Shown: positions 1-9,017, counted from the first letter of the stretch. The stretch is DNA of 64,000 nucleotides from Streptomyces laurentii (GCA_002355495.1 AP017424.1:4901501-4965500); one strand, 5' to 3'. A program made the numbers and translations. Notes: generated by a model not told the origin, from the letters alone.

Positions 1-2
1 GC

Positions 3-1352
3 GGCGAGAAGCTCCACGGCATCGGCGGCAAGGCCCGCCGGAAGATCCAGGAGATCTCCGACGCGTACGGCCTCGGGGTCCGCCCCGACGCCCTCGTCGA
101 GGACCTCGGTGTCGCCGACCGCCAGCGCGTGGAGATCCTCAAGGTCCTCTACCGCGGCGCCCGCATCCTCATCCTCGACGAGCCGACCGCCGTCCTGGTC
201 CCGCAGGAGGTCGACGCGCTCTTCGACAACCTGCGCGAGCTGAAGTCCGAGGGCCTGACGGTCATCTTCATCTCCCACAAGCTGGGCGAGGTCCTGAAGG
301 TCGCCGACGACATCACCGTCATCCGGCGCGGCACCACCGTCGGCACCGCCGACCCGAAGACCGCCACCACCAAGCAGCTCGCCGAGCTGATGGTCGGCAC
401 CGAGCTGCCCTCCCCGGAGACCCGCGAGTCGACGGTCACGGACATCCCGATGCTCCAGGTGACCGGGCTGACCCTGACCGAGTCCGGCGCCGCCCCCGCG
501 GCCCCGCTGACGACCGCCGCCCCGGAGGACCCGGCCGAGGCGCTCGACGTCGTCGAGGTCGTCGAGGGCCCGCACCCGGCAGTCGCGCTCGCCTTTGGGG
601 GCCGCAAGCTGCTCGACGACATCTCGCTCACCATCCACAAGGGCGAGATCCTCGGCATCGCCGGAGTCGAGGGCAACGGCCAGACCGAGCTGATCGAGGC
701 CCTGATGGGCATGAACAGCCCGGACGCCGGCGTCATCACGCTCGACGGCACGGACATCTCCGCGACCTCGGTGCGCAAGCGCCGCGAGGGCGGCATCGGC
801 TACATCCCCGAGGACCGCCACCGCCACGGCCTGCTCCTGGAGGCCCCGCTCTGGGAGAACCGGATCCTCGGTCACGTCACCGAGGTCCCGAACTCCAAGC
901 GCGGCATCCTCGACCCCAAGGCCGCCCGCCTGGACACCGAGCGGATCGTGCGCGAGTACGACGTCCGTACCCCCGGCATCGACGTGACCGCGGCCTCGCT
1001 GTCCGGCGGCAACCAGCAGAAGCTGATCGTCGGCCGCGAGATGAGCCACCACCCGAAGTTCCTGATCGCCGCCCACCCCACCCGCGGTGTGGACGTCGGC
1101 GCGCAGGCGCAGATCTGGGACGCCATCCGCGACGCCCGCAGCGAGGGCCTGGCGGTGCTGCTGATCTCCGCCGACCTGGACGAGCTGATCGGCCTGTCCG
1201 ACACCCTCCGGGTCATGTACCGCGGCCGGCTCGTCGCCGACGCGGACCCCGCCACCATCACGCCCGAGGAGCTGGGCTCCGCCATGACCGGTGCCGCCAC
1301 CGGCCACCTGGAGGGCAACGACCAGCACCCCGAAGACGGTGACGCCCGATGA
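3..1352 (+). CDS. Nucleoside/BMP-family ABC transporter ATP-binding protein, 5' end outside window
   Basis: This is the tandem-ATPase component of a sugar/nucleoside importer of the BmpA-NupABC (RbsA-like) type; the frame is open from the window edge, so the N-terminus and first Walker A are missing. The first ATPase half shows Walker B (ILILDEPTAVL) behind a degenerate signature (LGVADRQ). The second half has a Walker A variant (VEGNGQTEL), an intact signature (LSGGNQQK) and a Walker B in which the Asp-Glu pair is replaced (LIAAHPTRG), an asymmetry usual in this family. An Ala/Pro-rich linker separates the halves. The stop overlaps the next permease start by 4 nt (ATGA), so the genes are translationally coupled. 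Nucleosides are the likely substrate because cdd and deoA follow. Confidence 0.93.
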   Translation, partial: GEKLHGIGGKARRKIQEISDAYGLGVRPDALVEDLGVADRQRVEILKVLYRGARILILDEPTAVLVPQEVDALFDNLRELKSEGLTVIFISHKLGEVLKVADDITVIRRGTTVGTADPKTATTKQLAELMVGTELPSPETRESTVTDIPMLQVTGLTLTESGAAPAAPLTTAAPEDPAEALDVVEVVEGPHPAVALAFGGRKLLDDISLTIHKGEILGIAGVEGNGQTELIEALMGMNSPDAGVITLDGTDISATSVRKRREGGIGYIPEDRHRHGLLLEAPLWENRILGHVTEVPNSKRGILDPKAARLDTERIVREYDVRTPGIDVTAASLSGGNQQKLIVGREMSHHPKFLIAAHPTRGVDVGAQAQIWDAIRDARSEGLAVLLISADLDELIGLSDTLRVMYRGRLVADADPATITPEELGSAMTGAATGHLEGNDQHPEDGDAR

Positions 1353-2467
1353 CGAAAATCGACAAGGACAAGCTGATCATCGGGGCCGCCGGCCCCGTGC
1401 TCGCGCTCGTCTCCTCGTTCGTGCTCACCGTGCTGGTGCTGCTCGCGACGGGCCTCGACCCGATCGAACCGATCCGGCTGATGATCGACAACGCGGCCTA
1501 CTCCGACATCCAGGTGCTGATCGTCAACCAGACCGGCATCTACTACCTGGCGTCGCTGGCCGTGGCCGTCGGCTTCCAGATGAACCTCTTCAACATCGGC
1601 GTCGACGGCCAGTACCGCCTCGCCGCCATGCTGTCGGCGCTCGTCGGTGCCGCCGTGGACCTGCCCGGCCCGCTGCACATCCTGCTGATCGTGCTGGTCG
1701 CCACGGCCACGGGTGCCTTCTGGGCCGGTATCGCGGGTGTCCTCAAGACCACCCGGGGTGTCTCCGAGGTCGTCTCCACGATCATGCTGAACTCGATCAC
1801 CACGGCCCTGGTGGCCTGGCTGATCCTGCCGAAGAACTTCGGCGTCCAGCCCGCCGGCTCCAACAACCTGACGACGGGCGACATCCCCGAGTCCGGCTGG
1901 TTCCCCGGCATCGACATGGGCGAGGGCAACGGCGTCATCTACGGCTTCACCTTCGTCGCGCTCGCGCTCGGCGTCGTCTACTGGTTCGTCCTCAACCGCA
2001 CCCGCTTCGGCTTCGACCTGCGCGCCACCGGCGCCAGCGAGTCCGCGGCCCAGGCCAGCGGCGTCGACGCCAAGAAGATGATCCTCACCTCGATGCTGAT
2101 CTCGGGTGGTCTGGCCGGTCTGTCCGGCATGCCGACGCTGCTCGGCGAGACCCACACGTACAGCCTCGACTTCCCGGTCGGCGTAGGCTTCACCGCCATC
2201 GCGATCGCCCTGCTGGGCCGTAACCACCCGGTCGGCATCCTCTTCGCGTCGCTCCTCTTCGCGTTCCTGGAGAAGGCGTCCTCGACGCTGGACACCGAGG
2301 GCTACCCGAAGGAGATCACCGAGATCATGAAGGGCATCATCGTGATCGCCGTGGTCGTCTCCTACGAACTCGTCCGCCGTTACGGCCTCCGCCGCCAGCA
2401 GCAGAAGGTCGGCGAGCAGCTGGCCGCCGGCGGCGCCCTCACGACCGACAAGGAGGTGGCGGCATGA
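1349..2467 (+). CDS. Nucleoside ABC transporter permease (first)
   Basis: A 372-residue integral membrane protein of the branched-chain/ribose permease superfamily (BPD_transp_2), with many hydrophobic segments. It forms the transmembrane channel with the following permease and uses the preceding ATPase. The loop FGFDLRATGASESAAQASGVD is the ATPase-coupling loop typical of these permeases. It overlaps its neighbours by 4 nt on both sides (ATGA), indicating one transporter operon. The substrate is inferred from downstream cytidine deaminase and thymidine phosphorylase; the substrate-binding lipoprotein would be expected upstream of the window. Confidence 0.93.
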   Translation: MTKIDKDKLIIGAAGPVLALVSSFVLTVLVLLATGLDPIEPIRLMIDNAAYSDIQVLIVNQTGIYYLASLAVAVGFQMNLFNIGVDGQYRLAAMLSALVGAAVDLPGPLHILLIVLVATATGAFWAGIAGVLKTTRGVSEVVSTIMLNSITTALVAWLILPKNFGVQPAGSNNLTTGDIPESGWFPGIDMGEGNGVIYGFTFVALALGVVYWFVLNRTRFGFDLRATGASESAAQASGVDAKKMILTSMLISGGLAGLSGMPTLLGETHTYSLDFPVGVGFTAIAIALLGRNHPVGILFASLLFAFLEKASSTLDTEGYPKEITEIMKGIIVIAVVVSYELVRRYGLRRQQQKVGEQLAAGGALTTDKEVAA

Positions 2468-3732
2468 GCACCGGCACCGTCGCCAAGCCCAGCGCCGCCC
2501 CCAGCAAGGGCGCGCGCCGCAAGCTCACCTGGCCCTGGATCCTGCTGATCGTCGCGGCCGGAATCGTGCTCTTCTCGCTCGTCCGCGCCGTCTCCGGTGC
2601 CGACGACCTCACCTCGGTCGGCCAGGTCTCCGGCGCGCTGCAGCTCGCCGTGCCGATCGGCCTCGCCGGTCTCGGCGGTCTGTGGTCCGAGCGCGCGGGC
2701 GTCGTCAACATCGGCCTCGAAGGCATGATGATCCTCGGCACCTGGTTCGGTGCCTGGGCCGGCTACCAGTGGGGCCCGTGGACGGGTGTCGTCGTCGGCA
2801 TCCTCGGCGGCGCGCTCGGCGGTCTGCTGCACGCGATCATCACGGTCACCTTCAACGTGAACCACATCGTGTCCGGTGTGGCGATCAACATCCTGGCGCT
2901 CGGCTTCACCAAGTACCTGTCGAACTTCACGTTCGCCGAGGTGGGCGACCTGGGCGGCTCCTCCAAGCAGTCCCCGCACATCGACCAGATCACCCAGATC
3001 ACCATCCCGGGGCTCTCCGACAAACTGGCCGAGCTCCAGGACAAGCACTGGTTCCTGGTCTCCGACCTGGCCGGCATCCTCGGCGGCCTCGTCACCAACC
3101 TGTCGCTGCTGACCATCGTCGCGATCCTGCTGATCCCGGCGACCTGGTGGGTGCTGTGGCGCACGGCTTTCGGCCTGCGGCTGCGCTCCTGCGGCGAGAA
3201 CCCGGTCGCGGCCGAGTCGCTGGGCGTCAACGTCTACAAGTACAAGTACATCGCGGTGGCGATCTCCGGCGGCCTCGCGGGCCTCGGCGGCGCGTTCCTC
3301 GCGATCGTCTCCACGGGCATCTACCAGGAGGGGCAGACCGGCGGCCGCGGTTACATCGGTCTCGCCGCGATGATCTTCGGCAACTGGATGCCGGGCGGCA
3401 TGGCCCTCGGCGCCGGCCTGTTCGGCTTCACCGACAGCCTCAAGCTGCGCGGCGGTGCCGAGAACGTCCACGCGCTGCTGCTGCTCGTCGCCGTCCTGCT
3501 GGTCATCGCCATGCTGTGGCAGCTGTACAAGAAGAAGTACGCCGCGGCCGTCGTCGCCGCCGTCTTCGCGGCCGTCTTCTTCCTCTGGTACGCGTTCACC
3601 GACCAGGTCCCGAGCCAGTTCGTGGACGCCGCCCCGTACATCACCACGCTGCTCGTGCTGTCCCTGTCGGCGCAGCGGCTGCGGATGCCGAAGGCGGACG
3701 GACTGCCGTACCGGAAGGGCCAGGGCAAGTGA
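2464..3732 (+). CDS. Nucleoside ABC transporter permease (second)
   Basis: A 422-residue membrane protein of the same permease superfamily. It has an EAA-like coupling loop (FGLRLRSCGENPVAAESLGV) and the motif GLEGMM near the N-terminal membrane segments, as in second permeases of BMP-type systems. The C-terminus carries extra hydrophobic segments ending in a short basic tail. The start overlaps the previous gene (ATGA) and its stop codon overlaps the GTG start of cdd by 4 nt, so transport and deamination of nucleosides appear to be one transcription and translation unit. Confidence 0.93.
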   Translation: MSTGTVAKPSAAPSKGARRKLTWPWILLIVAAGIVLFSLVRAVSGADDLTSVGQVSGALQLAVPIGLAGLGGLWSERAGVVNIGLEGMMILGTWFGAWAGYQWGPWTGVVVGILGGALGGLLHAIITVTFNVNHIVSGVAINILALGFTKYLSNFTFAEVGDLGGSSKQSPHIDQITQITIPGLSDKLAELQDKHWFLVSDLAGILGGLVTNLSLLTIVAILLIPATWWVLWRTAFGLRLRSCGENPVAAESLGVNVYKYKYIAVAISGGLAGLGGAFLAIVSTGIYQEGQTGGRGYIGLAAMIFGNWMPGGMALGAGLFGFTDSLKLRGGAENVHALLLLVAVLLVIAMLWQLYKKKYAAAVVAAVFAAVFFLWYAFTDQVPSQFVDAAPYITTLLVLSLSAQRLRMPKADGLPYRKGQGK

Positions 3733-4229
3733 CCGGCCTCCTGGAGCAGGCCGACACCGGTCTGTCCGAGGCCGGCTGGGAGGCCCTGCGGGCGGCCGCC
3801 CGCGAGGCGATGGCCCACGCCTACGCCCCGTACTCCGGCTACCCGGTCGGCGCGGCGGCCCTGGTCGAGGACGGCCGGACGGTCTCCGGCTGCAACGTCG
3901 AGAACGCGTCCTTCGGCCTCGGCCTGTGCGCCGAGTGCGGTCTGGTCTCGCGGCTCCAGGCGACCGGCGGCGGCCGGCTCACGCACTTCGCGTGCGTGGA
4001 CGGCCGGGGCGAGCCCCTGGTGCCGTGCGGCCGGTGCCGGCAGCTCCTGTACGAGTTCGGGGGCCCCGACCTCGTCCTGGAGACGCCCGCCGGGTTCATG
4101 ACCCTGGCCGGGATGCTGCCGCAGGCGTTCGGGCCGGAGCACCTGACCACGGGCCGTACGGCCGCGGACGGCAAGGCTTCGGATGGCCAGGTCGCGGACG
4201 ACCCGGCCTCGGACGACCAGGCTTCGTAG
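3729..4229 (+). CDS. cdd: Cytidine deaminase
   Basis: A 166-residue zinc enzyme converting cytidine/deoxycytidine to uridine/deoxyuridine. The substrate motif CNVENAS, the Cys-Ala-Glu (CAEC) catalytic motif with the proton-shuttling Glu, and the PCGRCRQ zinc ligands are all present. The GTG start overlaps the permease stop (GTGA). The family is usually about 130 residues; here roughly 22 extra C-terminal residues form an Asp/Ala/Ser-rich imperfect repeat (ADGKASDGQVADDPASDDQAS-like) that is not needed for the fold. Context with a nucleoside importer and deoA supports pyrimidine nucleoside salvage. Confidence 0.95.
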   Translation: MTGLLEQADTGLSEAGWEALRAAAREAMAHAYAPYSGYPVGAAALVEDGRTVSGCNVENASFGLGLCAECGLVSRLQATGGGRLTHFACVDGRGEPLVPCGRCRQLLYEFGGPDLVLETPAGFMTLAGMLPQAFGPEHLTTGRTAADGKASDGQVADDPASDDQAS

Positions 4230-4235
4230 TCCCTC

Positions 4236-4275
4236 AAGGCGGCCCTTCCGGCAGGATGGAGGGGCCGCCTTCTCC
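4236..4275 (+). terminator. Hairpin terminator after cdd
   Basis: A 10-bp perfect inverted repeat (AAGGCGGCCC with GGGCCGCCTT at 4262-4271), followed by a T-rich stretch, lies directly after the cdd stop. It separates the transporter-cdd operon from thymidine phosphorylase, which therefore probably has its own promoter. Confidence 0.7.
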
Positions 4276-4285
4276 TTTTGCTCCT

Positions 4286-4297
4286 CTATGCGCGTAG
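4286..4297. promoter_or_regulatory. Putative nucleoside-regulon operator upstream of deoA (one mismatch)
   Basis: CTATGCGCGTAG differs by one base from the perfect palindrome CTACGCGCGTAG found upstream of add, deoC and punA in this window. It ends next to the deoA Shine-Dalgarno sequence, 16 nt before the ATG, where a bound repressor would block transcription start or early elongation. The function is inferred from recurrence only. Confidence 0.55.
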
Positions 4298-4313
4298 AAA
4301 GAGGCATCACCAC

Positions 4314-5594
4314 ATGGACGTCATCTCCGTCATCCGCACCAAGCGGGACAAGGGCGAGCTGAGCCCCGAGCAGATCGACTGGGTCATCGACGCCTACACC
4401 CGCGGGGAGGTCGCCGACGAGCAGATGTCCGCCCTGGCCATGGCGATCCTGCTGAACGGCATGAACCGCGACGAGATCGCCCGCTGGACCGCGGCCATGA
4501 TCGCCTCCGGTGAGCGGATGGACTTCTCGTCCTCCCTGTCCCGCCCCACCGCCGACAAGCACTCCACCGGCGGCGTCGGCGACAAGATCACCCTGCCGCT
4601 CGCCCCGCTCGTCGCCGCCTGCGGCGCGGCCGTCCCGCAGCTCTCCGGCCGCGGCCTCGGCCACACCGGCGGCACCCTCGACAAGCTGGAGTCCATCCCC
4701 GGCTGGCGGGCACTGCTCTCCAACGAGGAGATGCTGTCCGTCCTCGACGGCACCGGCGCGGTCATCTGCGCGGCCGGCGACGGCCTCGCCCCGGCCGACA
4801 AGAAGCTCTACGCGCTCCGCGACGTCACCGGCACCGTCGAGGCCATCCCGCTGATCGCCTCCTCGATCATGTCGAAGAAGATCGCCGAGGGCACCGGCTC
4901 GCTGGTCCTGGACGTCAAGGTCGGCAGCGGCGCCTTCATGAAGACCATCGAGGACGCCCGCGAGCTGGCCTCCACCATGGTCGCGCTCGGCAAGGACAGC
5001 GGCGTCCGCACGGCCGCGCTGCTCACCGACATGTCCACCCCGCTCGGCCTGACCGCCGGCAACGCCCTCGAAGTCCGCGAGTCCGTCGAGGTCCTCGCGG
5101 GCGGCGGCCCGGCCGACGTCGTCGAGCTGACGCTCGCGCTCGCCCGCGAGATGCTCGACGCGGCCGGCCTGAAGGACGCCGATCCGGCGAAGGCGCTGGC
5201 CGACGGCTCCGCGATGGACGTCTGGCGCCGCATGATCGCCGCGCAGGGCGGCGACCCGGACGCGGCCCTCCCGGTCGCCCGCGAGCAGCACGTCGTCATG
5301 GCCCCGGCCACCGGTGTGCTCACCCGCCTGGACGCGTACGACATCGGCGTCGCCGCCTGGCGCCTGGGCGCCGGCCGCGCCCGCAAGGAGGACCCGGTGC
5401 AGGCCGGCGCGGGCGTCGAGATGCACGCCAAGCCGGGCGACACGGTGACCGCGGGCCGGCCGCTGCTGACGCTGCACACGGACACCCCGGAGAAGTTCGA
5501 CTACGCCCTGAAGTCGCTGGAGTCGTCCTTCGACATCGCCCCGGAGGGCACCTCCTTCACGCGTAAGCCGATCGTCCTCGACCGCATCGCGTAA
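4314..5594 (+). CDS. deoA: Thymidine (pyrimidine-nucleoside) phosphorylase
   Basis: A 426-residue phosphorylase that splits thymidine or deoxyuridine with phosphate into base and deoxyribose-1-phosphate. The family signature SGRGLGHTGGTLDKLE and the phosphate-binding KHSTGGVGDK are visible, and the C-terminal beta-rich PYNP domain is complete. The ATG at 4314 is chosen because AGAAAGAGG (4296-4304) is a good ribosome-binding site at 9-nt spacing; an upstream in-frame TTG would sit inside the putative operator. The gene follows the cdd terminator and is followed by its own hairpin. Its product feeds the pentose mutase and DeoC encoded at 25-29 kb. Confidence 0.95.
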   Translation: MDVISVIRTKRDKGELSPEQIDWVIDAYTRGEVADEQMSALAMAILLNGMNRDEIARWTAAMIASGERMDFSSSLSRPTADKHSTGGVGDKITLPLAPLVAACGAAVPQLSGRGLGHTGGTLDKLESIPGWRALLSNEEMLSVLDGTGAVICAAGDGLAPADKKLYALRDVTGTVEAIPLIASSIMSKKIAEGTGSLVLDVKVGSGAFMKTIEDARELASTMVALGKDSGVRTAALLTDMSTPLGLTAGNALEVRESVEVLAGGGPADVVELTLALAREMLDAAGLKDADPAKALADGSAMDVWRRMIAAQGGDPDAALPVAREQHVVMAPATGVLTRLDAYDIGVAAWRLGAGRARKEDPVQAGAGVEMHAKPGDTVTAGRPLLTLHTDTPEKFDYALKSLESSFDIAPEGTSFTRKPIVLDRIA

Positions 5595-5635
5595 GGACCG
5601 GAAGGCCCCGGCATGTGCCGGTGACACGTATGGGT

Positions 5636-5669
5636 GAACGGGATCGGTGGACCCCCACCGGTCCCGTTC
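5636..5669 (+). terminator. Hairpin terminator after deoA
   Basis: A 15-bp inverted repeat (GAACGGGATCGGTGG with its complement, one G-T wobble) lies between deoA and the Uma2-type gene. There is no T-run, as is common for Streptomyces terminators. Confidence 0.6.
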
Positions 5670-5709
5670 GGCATGCTGGGATCGGTGACGACCGATTGAG
5701 GAGCACACC

Positions 5710-6303
5710 ATGAGCGCACTCGCGGCCGAGGCCGGACCCGAGCAGGGCAACGGCTGGGACGACCTGGTCCGTCGCTGGGAAACGATGGACTGGCCTGAGG
5801 GCTGCAAGGTGGAGATCATCGAGGGGATCATCACCGCGGCACCAGCACCCGCAGCCCGGCACGGCAGCATCACAGCCAAGGTCCACCGATGGCTGGTCCG
5901 GGGCATTTCCGACGAGCTGAACGTGTACCAGTCACTCGCCCTGGCGATTCCCGAGCATTCGAGTCTGTACATCCCCGACCTGGCGGTCGTTCCCGAAGCC
6001 ATCGTGGACCAGGGGACGGGAAACTCCATCCCGGCCGCGACAGCCGAACTCGTCGTCGAGGTCACCTCGAAGGGCAACGCGAACCACGATCGGGTTCACA
6101 AGCTGCGTGGCTACGCCATGGGTGGCGTGCCCCTCTACCTGCTCATCGACCGCTGGCACGCGGGCCGTCCCACCGCCACGCTCTACGGCGAGCCGAAGAA
6201 CGGCCTCTACCGTGTCCTGGAGGTCGTCGAGTTCGGCGAGAAACTGTCTCTCCCCGCCCCCTTCGGCCTCACCCTCGACACCGCCGAGTTCCCCGTCGAC
6301 TGA
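5710..6303 (+). CDS. Uma2-family (DUF820) restriction-endonuclease-fold protein
   Basis: A 197-residue protein of the Uma2/DUF820 family, a PD-(D/E)XK nuclease-like fold often found in many copies in actinobacteria and cyanobacteria. Visible hallmarks are VEIIEG near residue 38, the active-site-like stretch YIPDLAVV, and LVVEVTSKGNANHDRVHKLRGYAMGGVPLYLLID, which carries the E-x-K-like pair and the downstream conserved KLRGYA helix. A GAGGAG ribosome-binding site precedes the ATG. No partner gene is adjacent, and the biological role of these proteins is unknown. Confidence 0.85.
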   Translation: MSALAAEAGPEQGNGWDDLVRRWETMDWPEGCKVEIIEGIITAAPAPAARHGSITAKVHRWLVRGISDELNVYQSLALAIPEHSSLYIPDLAVVPEAIVDQGTGNSIPAATAELVVEVTSKGNANHDRVHKLRGYAMGGVPLYLLIDRWHAGRPTATLYGEPKNGLYRVLEVVEFGEKLSLPAPFGLTLDTAEFPVD

Positions 6304-6310
6304 GCGCCCG

Positions 6311-6871
6311 TCACGCTCGCGGGCCGTCCGGCGGCCACCCGGGCGCGGGGACTGCCGCGCCCGGGTGGGCGAGAAGTCCGGTGACCGTGGCCCGCGCGGC
6401 CGAGCGGACCTCCGCGTCCGGGTCGTCCAGGAACGCCGCCACCGGCGCGACCAGCTCCGGCAGCAGGTCCCAGCAGGCCAGGGCCGCCTCGACGAGGACC
6501 AGGTCACCGGCCTCGCCGTCGTCCCACAGGTCGACCTGGTCGTCCTCGTCGGCCGCGACGTACGCGGCCGTCCACGCCGCCGTGTCGGCCCCGGCGATTC
6601 GCGCTCGCAGTTCGTCGGCCTCGTCCCCGATCCGTACGGCCTCGGCCACGTCCCGGATGAACGCCAGCCCGAGGGCCGGTGCCTCGGCCAGCCGGCCCGC
6701 CACCGCCGCGAGGACGGGCGGGGTGGCCGGCCAGACCGTGCCCTGGTGCAGGATCGCCGACCACAGGTGGCCCTCGGCCGCCGCCAGCGGGCCGGCCAGG
6801 ATCTGGCGGGTGTCGGTCGCCGCCCCGTACGCGTGGAACAGCCGCTCCCACACCACCGTGTCCGCGCTCAC
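6311..6871 (-). CDS. Conserved hypothetical protein, HEAT-like helical
   Basis: A 186-residue soluble protein rich in Ala/Leu helices. The segment VAPVAAFLDDPDAEVRSAARATVTGLLAHP looks like a HEAT-type repeat, so it may be a scaffold or binding protein. The GTG start overlaps the TGA stop of the HAD phosphatase gene by 4 nt (GTGA), so the two are translationally coupled. No catalytic motif is seen and no function is proposed. Confidence 0.75.
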   Translation of the reverse strand: MSADTVVWERLFHAYGAATDTRQILAGPLAAAEGHLWSAILHQGTVWPATPPVLAAVAGRLAEAPALGLAFIRDVAEAVRIGDEADELRARIAGADTAAWTAAYVAADEDDQVDLWDDGEAGDLVLVEAALACWDLLPELVAPVAAFLDDPDAEVRSAARATVTGLLAHPGAAVPAPGWPPDGPRA

Positions 6872-7536
6872 GCGCCCGCTCCCGGCACCAGGGCCAGCAG
6901 CGCGGGCAGCTCCCGCATGTGGGTGAAGAGGTGGGTGCCGGGGCCGGCCAGGCGTTCCGCGCGGGTGAGGCCGCCGGCGTAGCCGAAGACGCGCATGCCC
7001 GCCGCGCGGGCCGCCTGAACGCCGTACGAGCTGTCCTCGACGACCGCGCAGCGCTCCGGCGGGAAGCCCATCGCGCGGGCCGCGTGCAGGAAGAGGTCGG
7101 GGGCGGGCTTGCCGTGGGCGACGTCGTGGGCGCTGAAGACGCGGCCCTCGAAGCGGTCGAGGAGGCCGGCGCGGGTGAGGTTGCGGCGTATGGAGGTGTG
7201 GCCGCCGTTGGAGGCGAGGCAGAACGGCACGTCCAGGGCGTCCAGGACCTCGGTGACGCCGTCGACCGCGGTCAGTTCCGCGTCCAGCGCCTCGTCGTAC
7301 AGGTGCTGGAAGGGCAGTTCCCAGCCGTCCTGAAGGCGGCGGCCGGCGCGTTCCTCGACCAGGGCGGTGAGTTGTCTCTTGGAGGAGCCGACGAACAGGT
7401 CGGCCATCTCCTCCTCGCTGAACTCGGCACCGAGGCGGGCGAACACGGCCCGGTCCACTCGGCAGTAGATCCGCTCGCTGTCCACGAGGACACCGTCGCA
7501 GTCGAAGATCACCAGCTCGGCGCGATCAAGAGTCAT
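6868..7536 (-). CDS. HAD-superfamily phosphatase (beta-phosphoglucomutase/YieH-like)
   Basis: A 222-residue haloacid dehalogenase-fold hydrolase. Motif I is FDCDGVLVDS with both catalytic aspartates, motif II is CLASNGG, motif III includes the Lys of HGKPAPDLF, and motif IV is VVEDSSYGVQAARAAGM. The helical cap lies between motifs I and II. It probably removes phosphate from a small phosphorylated metabolite, possibly a sugar phosphate; the exact substrate cannot be read from sequence. It is the first gene of a two-gene unit with the coupled HEAT-like gene. Confidence 0.9.
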   Translation of the reverse strand: MTLDRAELVIFDCDGVLVDSERIYCRVDRAVFARLGAEFSEEEMADLFVGSSKRQLTALVEERAGRRLQDGWELPFQHLYDEALDAELTAVDGVTEVLDALDVPFCLASNGGHTSIRRNLTRAGLLDRFEGRVFSAHDVAHGKPAPDLFLHAARAMGFPPERCAVVEDSSYGVQAARAAGMRVFGYAGGLTRAERLAGPGTHLFTHMRELPALLALVPGAGA

Positions 7537-7673
7537 GGCGCCGAGCCTAGAGCTACCGGGAAACGTTTCGGCAGCCCTCCGACAGCCCGGCCACGGGCAG
7601 CCCGAAAGCCGCCCGGAGACGGCCTCGGGACGGTCCGCGATGAATTCCGGGCGCTCCGGCGGTCTGCCCTGGT

Positions 7674-7943
7674 GTGGACGACTCCCGAAGACTCGAACTA
7701 CGCCTCGGCGGCCCGCCCGCGCCCGACGACGTCGGACGGCTCTGCGAGCTGCTCGCCGCCGCCCCGCCCACCGTCGTCGTCTGTGACGTCGGCGGGCTCG
7801 ACCGCGCCGGTCTCGCCGCCGTGGACGCCGTCGCCCGGCTCCGCCTCGCCGCCCGGCGGGGCGGCCACCGGCTGCTGTTCCGCGGCGCCGGGCCCGAGCT
7901 GCGCGGCGTACTCGGCCTCGTCGGGCTCGGCGATCTGCTGTGA
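7674..7943 (+). CDS. Small STAS-like domain protein
   Basis: An 89-residue protein whose pattern (RLELRLGG, then TVVVCDVGGLDRAGLAAVDAVARLRLAARRGGHRLLFRGAGPELRGVLGLVGLGDLL) matches a minimal STAS domain as in anti-sigma-factor antagonists. The usual phosphorylatable Ser/Thr position reads Asp-Arg-Ala-Gly, so classical kinase control is doubtful. It begins with GTG and runs convergently into the ECF sigma gene with only 18 nt between stops. Confidence 0.65.
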   Translation: MDDSRRLELRLGGPPAPDDVGRLCELLAAAPPTVVVCDVGGLDRAGLAAVDAVARLRLAARRGGHRLLFRGAGPELRGVLGLVGLGDLL

Positions 7944-7961
7944 CCGGTGGTACTGCCGCCC

Positions 7962-8933
7962 TCAGACGGCGTCGAGCCGGTCCGGCAGGTCGAACAGCGG
8001 GAACCAGCGCTTGGTGTCGAGGAAGAAGTCCATTCCGCCGATCTTGCCGTCGTGCAGTTCGAGCACGATCAGCGCCCACGGGGCGTAACCGCCCTCCGGG
8101 TCCGGGTGGTAGTGCGCGAACGCCGGCTGGCCGTTCGCCACGGTCGCGACCAGCTTCGAGCCGCGGCACACCTCGCCGACGCCCAGCATCCAGCCCACGA
8201 TGTCCTCGTGGCCGCGCAGCCACAGGTCGTACGGCGGCATGGACATGGTGGCGTCCTCGTGCAGGAGCGTGGTGAGCGCCTGCATGTCGTACCCCTCGAA
8301 GGCCGCCACATAGCGGTCGAGGAGCGCCTTCTGCTCCTCGTCCAGCGGGTTCGCCTCGTCGGACACGGCCGGCGCCTGCTCCTGGATCGTCGCCCGGGCC
8401 CGCTGGAGCGCGCTGTTGACGGAGGCGACGGTCAGGCCGAGGAGTTCGGCGACCTCGCTCGCCTTCCAGGCCAGCACCTCGCGCAGGATCAGTACCGCGC
8501 GCTGCTTCGGCGGGAGGTGCTGGAGGGCGGCCACGAACGCCAGCCGCACCGTCTCGCGCGAGACCGCGGTCTCCGCCGGGTCGGCCACCGACGGCAGCAC
8601 GCGGCCGTCCGGCACCGGCTCCAGCCAGGTGATCTCGGGGCGTTCGTTGAGCCGGGCCTGCGCCACCGGCGTCGGCTCGCTCAGGTCCATGGGACGGGCC
8701 CGCCGGTTGCCCGCGTTCAGCGAGTCCAGGCAGACGTTGGTGGCGATCCGGTAGAGCCAGGACCGCAGGGAGGAACGTCCCTCGAAGGAGTCGAGCGAGC
8801 GCCAGGCCCGCACCATGGTGTCCTGCACCGCGTCCTCCGCCTCGAAGGCGGAGCCGAGCATCCGGTAGCAGTAACCGGTCAGCTCCCTGCGGTACTTCTC
8901 CAGGTCTTCCGTCATCAGGTCCATCGAGTCCAC
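7962..8933 (-). CDS. ECF sigma factor with C-terminal SnoaL-like domain (SigG/SigJ type)
   Basis: A 323-residue extracytoplasmic-function sigma factor. Region 2 (LTGYCYRMLGSAFEAEDAVQDTMVRAW) and region 4 (LPPKQRAVLILREVLAWKASEVAELLGLTVASVNSALQRARATI) are complete. The last 130 or so residues form a SnoaL-like cone domain that in such groups replaces an anti-sigma factor as regulator. GTG at 8933 is used, though ATGs at 8924 and 8915 are equally possible. No anti-sigma gene is adjacent, consistent with the built-in regulatory domain. Confidence 0.9.
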   Translation of the reverse strand: MDSMDLMTEDLEKYRRELTGYCYRMLGSAFEAEDAVQDTMVRAWRSLDSFEGRSSLRSWLYRIATNVCLDSLNAGNRRARPMDLSEPTPVAQARLNERPEITWLEPVPDGRVLPSVADPAETAVSRETVRLAFVAALQHLPPKQRAVLILREVLAWKASEVAELLGLTVASVNSALQRARATIQEQAPAVSDEANPLDEEQKALLDRYVAAFEGYDMQALTTLLHEDATMSMPPYDLWLRGHEDIVGWMLGVGEVCRGSKLVATVANGQPAFAHYHPDPEGGYAPWALIVLELHDGKIGGMDFFLDTKRWFPLFDLPDRLDAV

Positions 8934-9017
8934 CCCGCGGCTTGCCCTTCACCGGCGCCCGTCCGGCACCGATGAAGGGAAGCTACCGCAGGGCACCGAC
9001 AGCCTGCGGCGATTCGG

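Noticed and set aside
872..2227. Long open frame on the minus strand opposite the transporter genes
   Set aside because: It is a shadow frame caused by GC-rich codon bias; composition is Asp/Arg/Gly/His-rich with no family pattern, while the plus strand encodes a clear permease.
3351..6077. 908-codon minus-strand open frame
   Set aside because: It lies opposite four well-supported plus-strand genes and has no domain; typical antisense frame in high-GC DNA.
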